Shown here in pieces: positions 11,928 through 23,157 of a DNA stretch of 64,000 nucleotides (position 1 is the first letter of the stretch; every line of letters starts with the position of its first letter). The stretch lies in contig CM042147.1 of the NCBI GenBank assembly GCA_023376005.1, forward strand, positions 120,425,963 through 120,489,962. Reading direction: 5' to 3'. This DNA is from Doryteuthis pealeii (lineage: Eukaryota; Mollusca; Cephalopoda; Myopsida; Loliginidae). Both the position numbers and the translations under genes were made by a program. Under the pieces are notes generated by a model. The model saw only the letters and a list, made by a program, of their open reading frames with translations. It had not been told where the DNA came from and ran no database searches.

Positions 11928-12232
11928 TTTTTTTAAATTTCTTTTTTAACTTATTATCAATTTTTTTATGCAACATTATTATGCAACATTTATGTGTCAA
12001 TTGTTTCGTTAGTGAAAAGGGGATAGACTCTCTCGATGTCTGGTTGATACCGACATTAAGCCGCCACGACGACTTCTTTTTTCTATTTTTTTTTTTTACT
12101 TATTATCAATTCATTATGCAGCATTATTTGTTATGCAATATTTATGTATCAATTGTTTCATTAGTGAAAGGGGGATAGACTCCCACGCTGTCCGGCTGAT
12201 ACCGACATTAGGCCACCCCGACGACTTTACTG
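11850..12232 (+). repeat. Three tandem copies of a SINE-1 tail, ~150-bp period
   Basis: The block AGTGAAAAGGGGATAGACTC, with its CCGACATTA...CGACGAC tail and an AT-rich spacer containing TTATTATCAATT and TATGCAAC, repeats at about 11862, 12010 and 12162. The last copy ends about 30 bp before the acceptor of GPCR exon 2, so it supplies part of the sequence next to the polypyrimidine tract. Confidence 0.8.
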
Positions 12233-12259
12233 ACGTTTTATTTAATTTCTTTTTTCTAG

Positions 12260-13494
12260 GTTTGTCAAATTCAGCAAACATTCTTCCGAATTCGATAGTC
12301 TTGGTGCCATCGAATCTCTCTGCAGATGGCAATGAAAGTGCAACGAACTGCAAACTTCAAAAAGAAAAATTAGAAACTTCTGATGCGGATTTTAAACATC
12401 AAGAGAAAGAAAATCCACAAACGGATACAGCCGCTGACTCAACCAACAAAGTCCAAGGAATTTCTCAGGGCGTTAGTGGGACGCAGAGGTTGGATATTGT
12501 CATCAATTATACGTTCGACGGTGTTGCTACTACAAAGGCTGAGGTCGTCGATGGTCAAAGCTCTTCCGTCGCGGATCCGAACAAGAGGCAGACATCTTTA
12601 CCCCAGGCCGGCAAAACCGGCGAAACGAAAGTAAAAACTGTCGGAAATCTCGAAGCGGGAGTTGTTGATAAAATTACGGAAATTGAAACAGCCAATAAGA
12701 ATTCTTCAGTGAATGATAGCGATCCTGCAAAATGTCCAATAGATACCGAAAAACTATTCGTTATTTCGCAGCAGGTGGAATTCACCGTCAAAAGCGTCAG
12801 TACCCTTTCCGTTGACGTAAAAGAAGATACGAATAAACCAAGTTCTTCTTGCTTTAAAAACAAGAGCGAAACGGTTACCCAGCTGGAAAAGGGTTGCGCA
12901 ATCCAGACAGACAACAAAGAAAAGGAAATAAAATCGGCTCAACAACCAACACTCGGGGCCAAAGATTCAACACAAATAGACACGTACGAATCAGACGAAA
13001 AAAGAGAAATCTGGTCGATAGAAAGAGGCGGGAACATCGGTGCGAAGAGTTCAGACAACAATTTGTCCCTAACTGCAAACACAGACAATTCATTAAGAAA
13101 CGATTTTAAACCACCACTCCAAATCACGACCGAAGAGGGGACCGTTATCAGTGTTGTGGGTCCTTATTGTCCAATGCCAAAGAAGTCTAAGCTGAAACAA
13201 CGGTACCGCAAAGAGGCCCGGGTCACCCGAAACATAGCCATTTTTATCCTCATTTTGATATTTTGCTGGCTGCCTCTCTATACCACTCGATTTGTACAAC
13301 TCAGCTTATGGCACAGCAACCGATGCTGCCTCTACAGACAGCACAGTTCTGTATGGTGGCAGTCCTTGTCAGCGTCTACATCCGCTTTTAATCCTTGTCT
13401 GTATGGCGTACTCAATGCTCAGCTGCGAAATGAATTCTGCCGTCTGATGAGACGCTTCAGAAACTTGTTGAGGAATACTCGTTGCTGTAGATAA
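12260..13494 (+). CDS. GPCR exon 2: long ICL3, TM6, TM7, C-tail
   Basis: The exon opens after a TTTTTTCTAG acceptor in phase 1 and runs 410 residues to TAA. About the first 310 residues are hydrophilic, Lys/Glu/Ser/Thr-rich loop with no recognisable domain. Basic RYRKEARVTRN then leads into TM6 with the FCWLPLYT (CWxP) motif. A short outer loop rich in Trp and Cys is followed by TM7 with FNPCLYG (NPxxY), and a basic tail ending RNTRCCR that could be palmitoylated. A loop of more than 350 residues is unusual but occurs in some invertebrate receptors. The upstream open frame from 12133 is intron sequence. No AATAAA was found close after the stop. Confidence 0.85.
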
Positions 13495-13824
13495 ATGCAA
13501 CCCTCTTTTTTTAGTGACTTACACTAAAACACTTATAAGATATAATATACAGTTTCTGTTGTAGAACGATCGTTAGCAAGACTTTTCTACTGTATCTGGT
13601 CCTTTCATCAGTTCAATTAACCCAGCCCTGCTACTTTTAGGTGAGGGGGGGTAGATGCTGCCTGGGAGCACGGCCAACTGGGACAATGGATTTCCTATTC
13701 CCCATTTACCCACCCAGAGGCCGGAAAGTATTTCATGTTTGAGTATAATCTATTAACTAACATTAATTGAACTCGTGGAAATTCCACGGTTTAATCAGTA
13801 TTCAAATAATATGCAAATTATATG

Positions 13825-13827
<3 letters not shown>

Positions 13828-13868
<41 letters not shown>

Positions 13869-14005
13869 TTTGGAGGTTAATTTTGAAGGCTATAACAATG
13901 CAGGCGTAAAGAAATTTTTTTTCTTTACACCTGCATTGTGATAGCCTTCAAAATCAACCTCCAAACCAATATATACACAATGCTTCAAGCAAATCATAAA
14001 ACTCT

Positions 14006-14062
<57 letters not shown>
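13828..14062. repeat. (TA)n tracts flanking a 53-bp-arm hairpin
   Basis: Two (TA)n tracts (13828-13865 and 14008-14062) bracket a near-perfect inverted repeat. The arms are 13861-13913 and 13921-13973, with three mismatches and a T-rich loop of seven bases. It could extrude as a cruciform. The arms have no other copy in this window. Confidence 0.85.
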
Positions 14063-14064
<2 letters not shown>

Positions 14065-14074
14065 CATATCGGTA

Positions 14075-14245
14075 TATTGTAACATATCCTCTGTAATTCA
14101 TTTCTAAGAAACTACTAAAATGTATTTACAGTTAACTTGAAATGGTGGGGGAAGAAAAAAAAAACAGTGACACATGGATATGATATTACTGCGTCATTTT
14201 AGATTTTTGTGCATCAGGCACGCAGGATGCGTACCTATCAGCATC

Positions 14246-14316
<71 letters not shown>

Positions 14317-14601
14317 TCACTGTGGGATTAGCTCTGTTGTCTGCCATCTATTATGATAAAATATAATATTATAATATATATAATATATATATATATAATA
14401 TATATATATATTATATATTATTATAATATATAATTAATTAATAACTAATTAATATAATTAATAACTAATTAATTAATAAAAATTAATAATTAATAATGAT
14501 AAAATTAATAATTAATTAATATATTATTAATATATATTATTATAATATATAATATAATATAATATATATAATATTGATAAAATATAACCTATCAGCATTT
14601 C

Positions 14602-14669
<68 letters not shown>

Positions 14670-14705
14670 GACACTTACTGTGGGATTAGCTCCGTTGTCT
14701 GTCAA
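14075..14705. repeat. Duplicated unit with TA/GA microsatellite and AT-rich core
   Basis: The block CCTATCAGCAT...TGTG, (TA)n, GACACT..ACTGTGGGATTAGCTC occurs twice, at 14233-14345 and 14587-14702. A (TA)n(GA)n tract lies in the first and (TA)n in the second. The 14350-14590 spacer is nearly pure A/T. The left part (14075-14245) matches dispersed repeat G at 35035-35220 and, inverted, at 36790-36990. Confidence 0.7.
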
Positions 14706-15107
14706 AGAATTCTGCTAATGACTGCTGGGTGGCATAGTCAAGGCAGCATATGTACAAAAAGTGTACAAAAGACTCATTTTCTTACCAACTTGCAACACGC
14801 CTTGAACAGATCTTTGATTTGGGTTTCTTCAAAGTAAAAGAAATGTGATTTTGTGATCCATGCAGTTGTTTTAGAATCATGACCCAGGTGATTTGTGATA
14901 AAAGATGAAAAAAGATAACAATTAAATTTTATTAACTTTAATCACCGCCACCCCCCACCCCCGGAAAAAAAGTTAGCTTAATTCATCACAAAAATTTTGA
15001 TTTGTGATAAAAGATGAAAAAAATAATTAAATATTTATTAACTTTAAAAAAAAAGTTACCTTAATTCATCACAAAAAACACGAATGGAATCCTATTTATC
15101 TGAATTT

Positions 15108-15310
15108 TTGAGATGAGGCTTGATAATTTGGATTATTGTCCTTATCTTTATAGTTATCTGTACAACGTTTTGGCCGATGTGCCCTCAGGCCTTCTTCAAA
15201 GTTTCATGAAGGCTCCCAATTACAAGGTTCCTGAGTTCGACAAGAAATACCTGAAGAAGGCCGGAGGGCACATCGTTCAAAATGTTGTACAGATACATAT
15301 AATACAAAAG
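15108..15310. repeat. Foldback repeat D
   Basis: The ends are inverted: TTATCTGTACAACGTTTTGG with GATGTGCCCTC on the left, and GAGGGCACATC with TTGTACAGATAC on the right. The middle reads CCTGAAGAAGGCCGGAGGG. Pieces recur at 25085-25175, 28665-28745, 63130-63310, 63520-63600 and 63740-63870. The open frame it contains is short and has no gene signals. Confidence 0.65.
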
Positions 15311-16054
15311 GGACCCTTATGATCCTTCAGAATATCATATATTATATCATAAGAAAAATTTCAATTGTATAATTGTGAAAATTCTTCTTGTTTATACATT
15401 AGCTCAAACTCAGAAATTCATACCTCACACCCAAAAAAAAAAATTTTTTTAAATAATAAATATTATTGAATGAAAATATCTGTATAATTTGTTAATAAAA
15501 TTGCTTATAATTGTAATTTTTACAATGAATGTGTATCATACACAAATATGTTGGTGTTTTTGTCTGTCAAAAAATATTATCAGTGTGTGACAAATCATCA
15601 TCACCATCATCAAGACGTGCTGACAGCAAGGATTCTTTTGACTCTCTCTCACCATTGGTCCAAATTGGCTATCATTCTTGGTAAGTCCTCTAGACTGCAT
15701 CCAGTATCTGCACAGAGTTGATGAATGTAAGTTTTTGCCAGTCAACCAACACTGGTGTGTCCATACGGGTTGCACAAGCATGTAACACTGGAAACCATGG
15801 GATGCAGTATGGTGGATGTTTACTTTACCAAAGAGAAAACAAATCTACTGGTTGACATTACAAAAATAGCTGCAACCAAATAAAGCCTTCTAATCAAGTG
15901 TCCCCCCCCCAACATACACACTTGTCTCCCTTTCTATTGACTTGTATTAATAATATAAAATATCAAAGAAAAAAAAATGAAGACTTTGATTTATATCCAA
16001 ACTGACACACAGATAAAATTGGCAATGTGTGATCTTCTCCCTGATCGTATAGGC

Positions 16055-16815
16055 TAGGTATACCCAATTTGTCAAAAAATCTGTGTTTTTACAAAACAAA
16101 TTTACCCCACACCACTGTTCAAAAAAAAAAATTACCAAAAATCAGGGAATTATCAGATTTTAATGAAATTTTCAGTGTTGATTTAGATATGAATGAATTT
16201 TATAATGCATCAGTTATTTTATTTCAAAACTTTCTGATTTTTTTCAGGTCACTTAACTTTGACACCCACCCCCCACCCACCCATTTTTGTGGGGCAAAAT
16301 ATTGGTGGGGTTATATATGCGATTGATACTTTTTTTCTGCATAAATTAAAAGACATAAAAGATAATGAAAATAAAAAATAAAAAAATAAATTTTTTGAGA
16401 TTTTTTTTTTACTCATTTCGATAATTATTTAATTGCTATTATCTTATAAAAGAAAAAATATACATCAATATTTGTTCCGTTTAAGGGGGGGGGGGCTATC
16501 TTTTCAATAGTTTGTGACAAAAAATTATTAGAGATTGATACTAAAGTAAAGTAGTTATCAAAAAATATTTTTTAGAATCTAATATGACATTTTAAACTTA
16601 ACATCATGATACTCATATTTTAAATGAATTTTATATATTATCATAGCAGAAATACATAATTAAATCAGAAAGTTTTGAAATAAAATAACTGATGCATTAT
16701 AAAATTTATTCATTGATAAATCAACACTGAAAATTTCATTAAAATTGGATAATTCCCTGATTTTTTGTAAAAATTTTTCAATCGGGAGGGTTAAATTTAT
16801 TTTGTAAACACGGAT
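16055..16815. repeat. Foldback repeat F, long inverted arms
   Basis: The segment around 16069-16250 returns in reverse at about 16640-16815, with AACACTGAAAATTTCATT as the clearest block. The same arm sequence forms the outer inverted repeat around the retroelement remnant at 51373-52432. A G-run (16486-16495) and AT-rich sequence lie between the arms. Confidence 0.7.
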
Positions 16816-17500
16816 TTTAAGTCATCTTTAGACAGCATTTACAGCCATATTGAAGCAAAATTGACCGAAAAAATCATTTTAAATGTATTAAAAATAAATT
16901 ACATGTGTAATACTATTTTTCTTTTTTTTTTTTGTACTCCTATTTACATGTGTCCCACTTTCACACGATATGGCACAAGGACGTTTTATGTGGGGACCAC
17001 CCACAATTCGGGTGGTAGGTAGAAAAATTGCGTCGATCCCTTCGGAATTCCCCTCAAGGGGGGCGCCTCAGGCGCTGGGCAATAAACCCAACCCTGCCTC
17101 TTTCTTTTTTTGTACTAATGGTCATTATGTTACTACTTTTTGACAAACAAAAATTAGACCTTAAATAATTGATTTAATTAATTTTAATTCGTTTTTAGAA
17201 TGAAAAGCAGACAAAAATTTCGGTATAACTAGTGTAAGCATGTAAACTGAATTGTATCTTCAGTTGTAAAGTAAGTAAAGATACTGACAGATGTCCATTT
17301 GCAATCATTGATGAAGGACCTTCAAGACTGAGGAGCACCAAGGAACAACCAAAGGATTCTTCACTAAGGATTACTCTCTGCTTAACACAAAGATCTCGCT
17401 TGACAGCGCTCTTACTTGAAGCCTAAAGGATGGCCACAAAAATTGTAACACTTGTATTTGTATCTTTGCTTAGTAAACTTTTCCTCCCATATCCTTAATA

Positions 17501-17720
17501 CCGTAAATCCTCAAGTATAGTCCGCCCTTGAGTATAATATCAGGCGATTTTTAGGGGATGTACCTCTGAAAAAAATGTGTCTGAATAAACATTGCGGGAC
17601 AGCAAATAGAGACTCGACATTGCTTAGAAAATATTTTTTCATTTTTAACCTCGTATATAACTAGGGATTTTGACCTTTAAATTTTGGGAAAAAATGCGGA
17701 TTATACTCAAGGATTTACGG
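17501..17720. mobile_element. 220-bp MITE with TA target duplication
   Basis: The ends are inverted: CCGTAAATCCTCAAGTATAG and the complementary ATACTCAAGGATTTACGG, diverging inward at the GCGGATTATA/TATAGTCCGC level. TA dinucleotides flank both ends, as expected for Tc1/mariner/pogo-type elements. No coding capacity. Confidence 0.8.
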
Positions 17721-17749
17721 TACTTTAAATATACGCTCCTACATTTAGG

Positions 17750-18060
17750 GCGCTGGTGGTTGTCGTCAGTGATGTTATCTGCATGGTTCATAGGGAAGTT
17801 TCGGGTCTTCTAATATCAGACTTCCCTCGCCATGCTGACCCTATCAGAGGTGATCAAACTCCGATACCCCCACCACCATTAGACGCTAAAAGAGGTTTGA
17901 TTTTTTATTCTTTTGGACGATTGTAAAATTCTAATCCCGCTCATCTGATTGGCTGGCGCTAACAACCAATCAAATGCGCGGTACATTCTATTTAAATGGG
18001 ACACGTGGACAGTAACACTTTTCTTAGAATGGATTACAAGCTTTAGAGGAATAGGTAAGT
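17750..18060 (+). promoter_or_regulatory. Repeat with CCAAT/TATA-like boxes and a splice donor, possible LTR
   Basis: The segment carries GATTGGCTGG, AACCAATCAA, TCTATTTAAATGG and, about 60 bases later, GAATAGGTAAGTT, a layout expected of a promoter plus a short leader exon. A diverged relative lies at 49120-49400 with the same paired GATTGG/CCAATC boxes, so it is probably a mobile promoter such as a solo LTR rather than the promoter of a nearby gene. The ends and target duplication were not resolved. 18060-18780 holds nothing I can name. Confidence 0.35.
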
Positions 18061-18786
18061 TATTGTATTCCTGTTAACTCTGATACTCAAGTTATTTTGG
18101 TATTTATGTATAAGTATATTCCTTGGAATTGCTTTTATTGTTTATGTAATTCCGAGCATTGTTCCCTTAAAAAAATATAGGATTACTTACATAAGGAACA
18201 TCATTTCTGCCTAGGGATCATAGTTTAGTATCTGTCTACTCTGTCTAGGATCAAAGTAGGTATTTACCCAACCCGTTCACCACAAGTATCCTAACTCACT
18301 ATTCAGTAATAATAGATTTGCAAGACTAGCTTGCTTACCATTATACTATGTTATCTTTTTTTTCTTCCTAGTTTTGATTATATTAATTTCAGGTGAAAGA
18401 ATATAAGAAAAACAATAGATACCAAAAATTTAATATAGGTTTATATTATTCATAACATTAATAATTTCTAGAATTTTAAAAACTTGGACTATTTTAATCT
18501 CCAAAGCTCAAATAAAATCAATGGAAATTAAATAAATTTTAAAAATTTATGCTTTCTGAGTTCAAACTGGGATAAATGCTTTCAAAGCAACCAAAAACAT
18601 TTGTTGTGTGAAAGATATTCGTTTTTTTTTTTTTTGGAGGGAGAAACAAACTTTGGCCTGGATGAGGTTCACATCATTATTTTTTCATTTTTTTTGCCGA
18701 GTCCAATTTGAAGATTAGAACACAGATGAAGATGATACAACACTCCCAACACAACACAAAGATAGAATTAGTAGGTGTGTATTAGG

Positions 18787-19138
18787 GTAGGTTGATTTTT
18801 CACTTTTTAAAAATATCAAATTGTCCATCTATGCTAAAGTTGTGTGTTAGTATACTGAATACTGATACCAAAAATTAGATCTTTTACATGTACCATTGTT
18901 TGAGGAACTGGTATCAAATATTGTCTACTAAAATGCACTAAAAATCCCCATTTTCGCAAAATTTAGCCTTTAGAAAACAAGGATTTTTAGTGCATTTTAG
19001 TAGACAATCTTTGATGCTATTTCCTCAATGGTGTAAGTAAAAGATCTAATTTTTGGTATCAGTATTCAGTATACTAACACACAACTTTTGCATAGATGGA
19101 CAATTTGATATTTTTAAAAAGTGAAAAATCGACCTACT
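18787..19138. repeat. Large inverted repeat, ~160-bp arms, 33-bp loop
   Basis: The arms are 18787-18947 and 18981-19138, with a few mismatches and small gaps. The innermost pairing is GCACTAAAAATCC with GGATTTTTAGTGC. A transcript of either strand would fold into a long double-stranded hairpin. No other copy is visible in the window. Confidence 0.85.
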
Positions 19139-19889
19139 CTAGTGTGTATGTACGTGTGAGGAAGCCATCAATTCATTTGATTACAGACACAGGTTGGGCA
19201 ATGTTGAAGAGGAAGAAAAAAAAAATTCTTTTTCTTTTTTATAATAAAGAAATAAACACAAATTTTAAAGATTTTCTTTTTTGACTGAAAATTTTTTTTT
19301 TTTATGGAATTCTTTTTATGTTTATTTGAGAAAGGGTTGGGGGGATAAAAAAAAATTGTTTGTTTTTTTTTTCCTGGAAAACAAGAAATGTTTAAAGACT
19401 CATTTCCAAAATTTTCCTTATTAATAAACAGATTTTTTTTTATCATGGGCACCAGATTTCAGTTTTCTTAATAACTGACTTAAACAAATTTACAAATTCA
19501 ATTTCTTTTTTTTCAAGCTCACAGGACTTGTTAAAATTCAACCATTTTCTTTTAGCTGATTTGGAAAATAATCATTGATTTTACATTTAAATATGTAATA
19601 AAATATACTATTGTTTGGGACACAGAATAGAATTGTCTCCCTTTTGTATATTGGAGGTGTGGATTTCTCACATCACGTCTGTTTTGTTACGGGACAAGAT
19701 GAGCCCTAAAATCTTCCTCTTTCTCCGATACGACTTGGAAGGATCCAGATGTTTATCCCTTTGTTTCATTAGCAACTATGTACATGTGTACCAGTTTGGT
19801 TCCTGGACCTCCTTCTGTAACAAAGGAATATTAGTAAGTGTGTTTCTACCTATTTTTACCTTAATAGGTTCCTTGGAACATCCTTGTGT

Positions 19890-20525
19890 CCTTTTTATGG
19901 TTTTGGTCTGGAACCAGGTTTCATCTGTGTATGTTGTTTCACTTAAATGTTATCTTGTATAAATTGACTTGTCTTTTCCCCAACCGAATATTCTATGTTG
20001 TGTTACTCTTTTGGATAATCTAATGCATTATAGGATTGTGAGTGTTAGCTAGGAACTAATACCCTTATTTCTTTTTACTATTATTTTCAACATAGCCTAA
20101 TATAAGGCAACAAAAAAAAAGCATATTTTATGAATAATGAATATTCAAATTAGACTGTTCAGCCTCTTTAAAACCAGAGGTTTTCAGCCACCTTTATATA
20201 AACGATATGTGTACTTTTTATAGTTTGAACTGGAACTATGTTTCATCTGTGTATGTTGTTTTAATTAAATATTATCTTGTATAAATTGACTTGTCTTTTC
20301 CCCGACCGAATATTCTATGTTGTGTTACTCTTTTGAATAATCTAATGCATTATAGATTGTGAGTGTTAGCTAGGAACTAATACCCTTATTCTTTTTACTA
20401 TTATTTTCAACATGCCTAATACAAATCAACAAAAAAAAGCATATTTTATGAATAATGAATATTCAAATTAGACTGTTCAGCCTCTTTAAAACCAGAGGTT
20501 TTCAGCCACCTTTATATAAACGATA
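19890..20525. repeat. Direct tandem duplication, ~320-bp unit
   Basis: Two adjacent copies share AAATTGACTTGTCTTTTCCC at 19961 and 20283, and TTTATATAAACGATAT at 20193 and 20511, so the period is 318-322 bp. Divergence is small, mostly single-base indels, which implies a recent duplication. Confidence 0.85.
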
Positions 20526-21049
20526 TTTATTCCACATTGGAATCAAGTATTCACCAGTGTTAATTTTGCAATTAGGTAATTACCTTTGGACCCCCACCCA
20601 ACTTGGCAAGAATGTTACAATGAATTGGCCCAACCGGACATTTGGAATAGAACAAGTCCGCTTCTTTTGCCCCAAAAACAAAAAAAACAAAAATCTTTAA
20701 CCACTCAGAACCAGCTAACAAAATATCTCACAAGAAATCTCTTTCTTTTTTGTCCTGCAAAAACAGTAAAAAAATATCCCAGTCGAAAGTGGTTATTTCT
20801 CTTTATAGTTAAACCTGGTGATCATAATCAAGTCTATATTTTTGTGATTTTTCTTTTTTCTTTTTTAAGGACTCAAGCATTGAAATTGAATAAGTCTGTA
20901 TGAATGTCTTTCTTCTTAAGAGGCATTTAAACAAACCATCTAAAAAGATGACCCGGCATTAATTGGGGAAGCAAGGTGGCTATCAACTCGAGTATTATCC
21001 AAATGAATACTCTAATGTGTACAGAGGGCAGATCATATACCCAAATATC

Positions 21050-21443
21050 GGTAATCTGAACATTAGCTACATAAATGAAAGTAACCTCCCCTTGTTCTTT
21101 CACTTTGAGGAAACTGTATGTTTTGGTTGGCCATTTTCATTTCACCGTAAATCTATACTGAAAATACAAATTTGTTCAAATCAATACAACTGCATGTTTT
21201 AAACGAAAATATAATAAAATGTGTTCTTAATTGTGCTTGCACATTATTTGAAATGAACTTGTTATCAAGAACACATTTTATGATATTTTCATGTTAAAAC
21301 AGTTGTATTGATTCGAACGAATTCATATTTTCAGTGTAGATTTAGGGTGAAATGAAAATGGCCGACCAAAATATACGGCTTCCTCAAAGTGAAAGAAACA
21401 AGGGGAGGTTATACTCATTTATGTAACTAATGTTCAGATTACC
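21050..21443. mobile_element. Palindromic MITE family A, intact copy
   Basis: It runs from GGTAATCTGAACATTAG to CTAATGTTCAGATTACC as one 394-bp near-palindrome. The flanks CAAATATC and CAGATATC are an 8-bp duplication with one mismatch. This copy defines the element that is interrupted elsewhere in the window. Confidence 0.88.
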
Positions 21444-21516
21444 CAGATATCTTATACTTATTTTGTAGATCTCCCCAGGCACTTAGCTGTTCTCATTTCT
21501 TTAGCTTTTTAATTTC

Positions 21517-21522
21517 TTTATT
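21517..21522 (-). terminator. Putative poly(A) signal of the zinc-finger gene
   Basis: AATAAA on the minus strand lies 55 bases after the stop codon at 21577. It sits in an A-rich stretch, so chance occurrence is possible. Confidence 0.45.
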
Positions 21523-21576
21523 TTTTTGTTTTTTTTGTTCACAGAGTCAGGAGTATTCATCTAATGCAAAGAATGC

Positions 21577-22193
21577 TCATGAAGTGGTACTTAAATACTC
21601 TTGTGTAGTAGCATTGGCTAAAAGATTAATGGCCGATAGATCGACAGTCGTAACCATCTGCTGACCAGTCTGTTCATCTTGGGTTATAAGGCTGGGGTCA
21701 ACAGTGATCTGGTAGACTTCTGTAGTCTGGCCATCTCCCTGTCCACCTGGAATGGTAGCAAGATGGGTCTCGTGTGGCTGTCCGTCATTCTCAGCGGCAG
21801 CAGCTGCAGCTACAACAGCTTGCTGTTCCAAGGCTTTCCGCTCTTCTTCAGTGACTTCTGCTGATGTAACGATGTAGGTCATGACTGCAGCACCAGGATC
21901 TTCGTGGACTGCTTCGCCTGCTTCAATCACGGTAGCCGTAGCAGCAGTAGTAGCTGCTACTGTAGCACCGACAGTGTCATCGTCAGGGTCTGGCTTGTGT
22001 CGACGTACGTGCCGATAGTAGGTCGACATGTCATAGAAGGAGAGGTCACAGAGTTTACACGAGTATGGTTTAGTGCCAGTGTGTTGATTTAGATGTTCTT
22101 TCAAGTACTGCAGTCGTGTGAAGGTTTTGGGGCATAAGTTACATAAAAACGGACGGGCACCCGAATGTTTCAATTTGTGCCTCTGGAGATCAC
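21577..22193 (-). CDS. Zinc-finger gene, last exon: end of finger 6, fingers 7-8, C-tail
   Basis: After TTTTTTTCTAG the exon completes Gly and reads DLQRHKLKH, closing finger 6. Fingers 7 (CNLCPKTF...HLNQH) and 8 (CKLCDLSF...HVRRH) follow. The remaining ~140 residues are rich in Ala, Thr, Glu and Gln, with no fold I recognise, and end QEYLSTTS then stop. Such tails often act as transcriptional regulatory regions in C2H2 proteins; here that is inference. The apparent methionine start inside the exon is not needed. Confidence 0.92.
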
Positions 22194-22244
22194 CTAGAAA
22201 AAAAGAATGGAAAGAAAAAAAATATGAAGCAAAGTTTTGGTTTG

Positions 22245-23060
22245 TTTTGTTTTACAGCATATCAACCTCAGTGGAAATTCATTCTTAATGGATACTCAAC
22301 TTTTTTGAAACTTGAAAAAAATTTTTTTTTTTCAATTGAAAAAAAAAAAGAAAAAAGATTTAAACAATTAAAGAATGAAAAATTTTCATGAAATTTTTAC
22401 ATCATTTTTAGGATATTTTTTTTTAATTCATCCAAAACCATTTTTGTATTCTTGTTTTTTTTATTTTGGTTTGTATTTAAAAAAAGCAAATCTTATTTTG
22501 ATTCGGACTGTTGTTAAATTTTGACAGGAAATTAAAATAAAACCATAATAATTTGGTTTGATTTCATTTCTTATGCTTGGTACAATTGGTTTGGTTTGTT
22601 TTACGGTATATCGACCTTAGTGTGTCATTTAATGCCAACAAAGTTTTGAAATAAATTCATTCCAAATGGATACTCAATTTTTTTATAAACACATTTTTCT
22701 ATTTAACCCATAGATAGGACCCTAACAGGTACTACCACTCTGGGTCAGAGTAGACCAGGAAGCAATGGTGATGAAGGGGTGTGAAGCAAAGTTTGTTGTG
22801 TTTTATGGCATATCAACCTCGGTGGGTCATTTAATGCCAACAAAAATTTGAAATAAATTCATTCTTAATGATACTCAATTCTTTTTATAAACACTATTTA
22901 ACCCCTAGATGGGACTGACACTATCAACCTCGATTTAATGCCAACACCCTCAATTCTTTTTATAAACACATTTTTCTATTTAACCCTAGATGGACCCTAA
23001 CACATACTACCACACCGGGTCAGAGTGGACCAGGTAGCAGTGGTGATGAGGGGTGTGAAG
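22245..23060 (+). repeat. Dispersed repeat C, three broken copies
   Basis: Truncated copies of the repeat described at 1248-1905 follow each other in the intron between exons 5 and 4. The start block GGCATATCAACCTC and the block ACTACCACTCTGGGTCAGAG recur. Confidence 0.65.
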
Positions 23061-23157
23061 CAAAGTAAAAAGAAACAGGAGATAATCAGATCCATAAATC
23101 AATCTGGTCATTTAACATAAAAAGTACATTAAAAATATAGCAACATAACATTTCATC

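Larger units (their letters stand above)
7352..13494 (+). other. Gene span: class A GPCR, two exons
   Basis: Exon 1 encodes transmembrane helices 1-5 and the start of intracellular loop 3. Exon 2 encodes the rest of the loop, helices 6-7 and a short tail. The intron is about 4.0 kb and contains a MITE, SINE-2, a Helitron and a SINE-1 array. If one base of an A-run is ignored, the protein would be about 705 residues. See the exon entries for the evidence and the reading-frame problem. Confidence 0.8.
13495..21576. other. Intergenic stretch between the GPCR and zinc-finger genes
   Basis: The two genes converge here (plus from the left, minus from the right). I found no exon. Contents are microsatellites, hairpins, a TA-flanked MITE, dispersed repeats and a tandem duplication, listed separately. 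An open frame at 19615-19962 has no start context or family resemblance and lies partly in the duplicated block, so I left it out. Confidence 0.55.

Noticed and set aside
12133..12259. Coding extension of GPCR exon 2 upstream
   Set aside because: It is SINE-tail sequence and poly-T, lies before a good acceptor, and joins nothing in frame.
19615..19962. 115-codon plus-strand frame
   Set aside because: Hydrophobic but without a recognisable fold, no good start context, and its end lies in a tandemly duplicated non-coding block.
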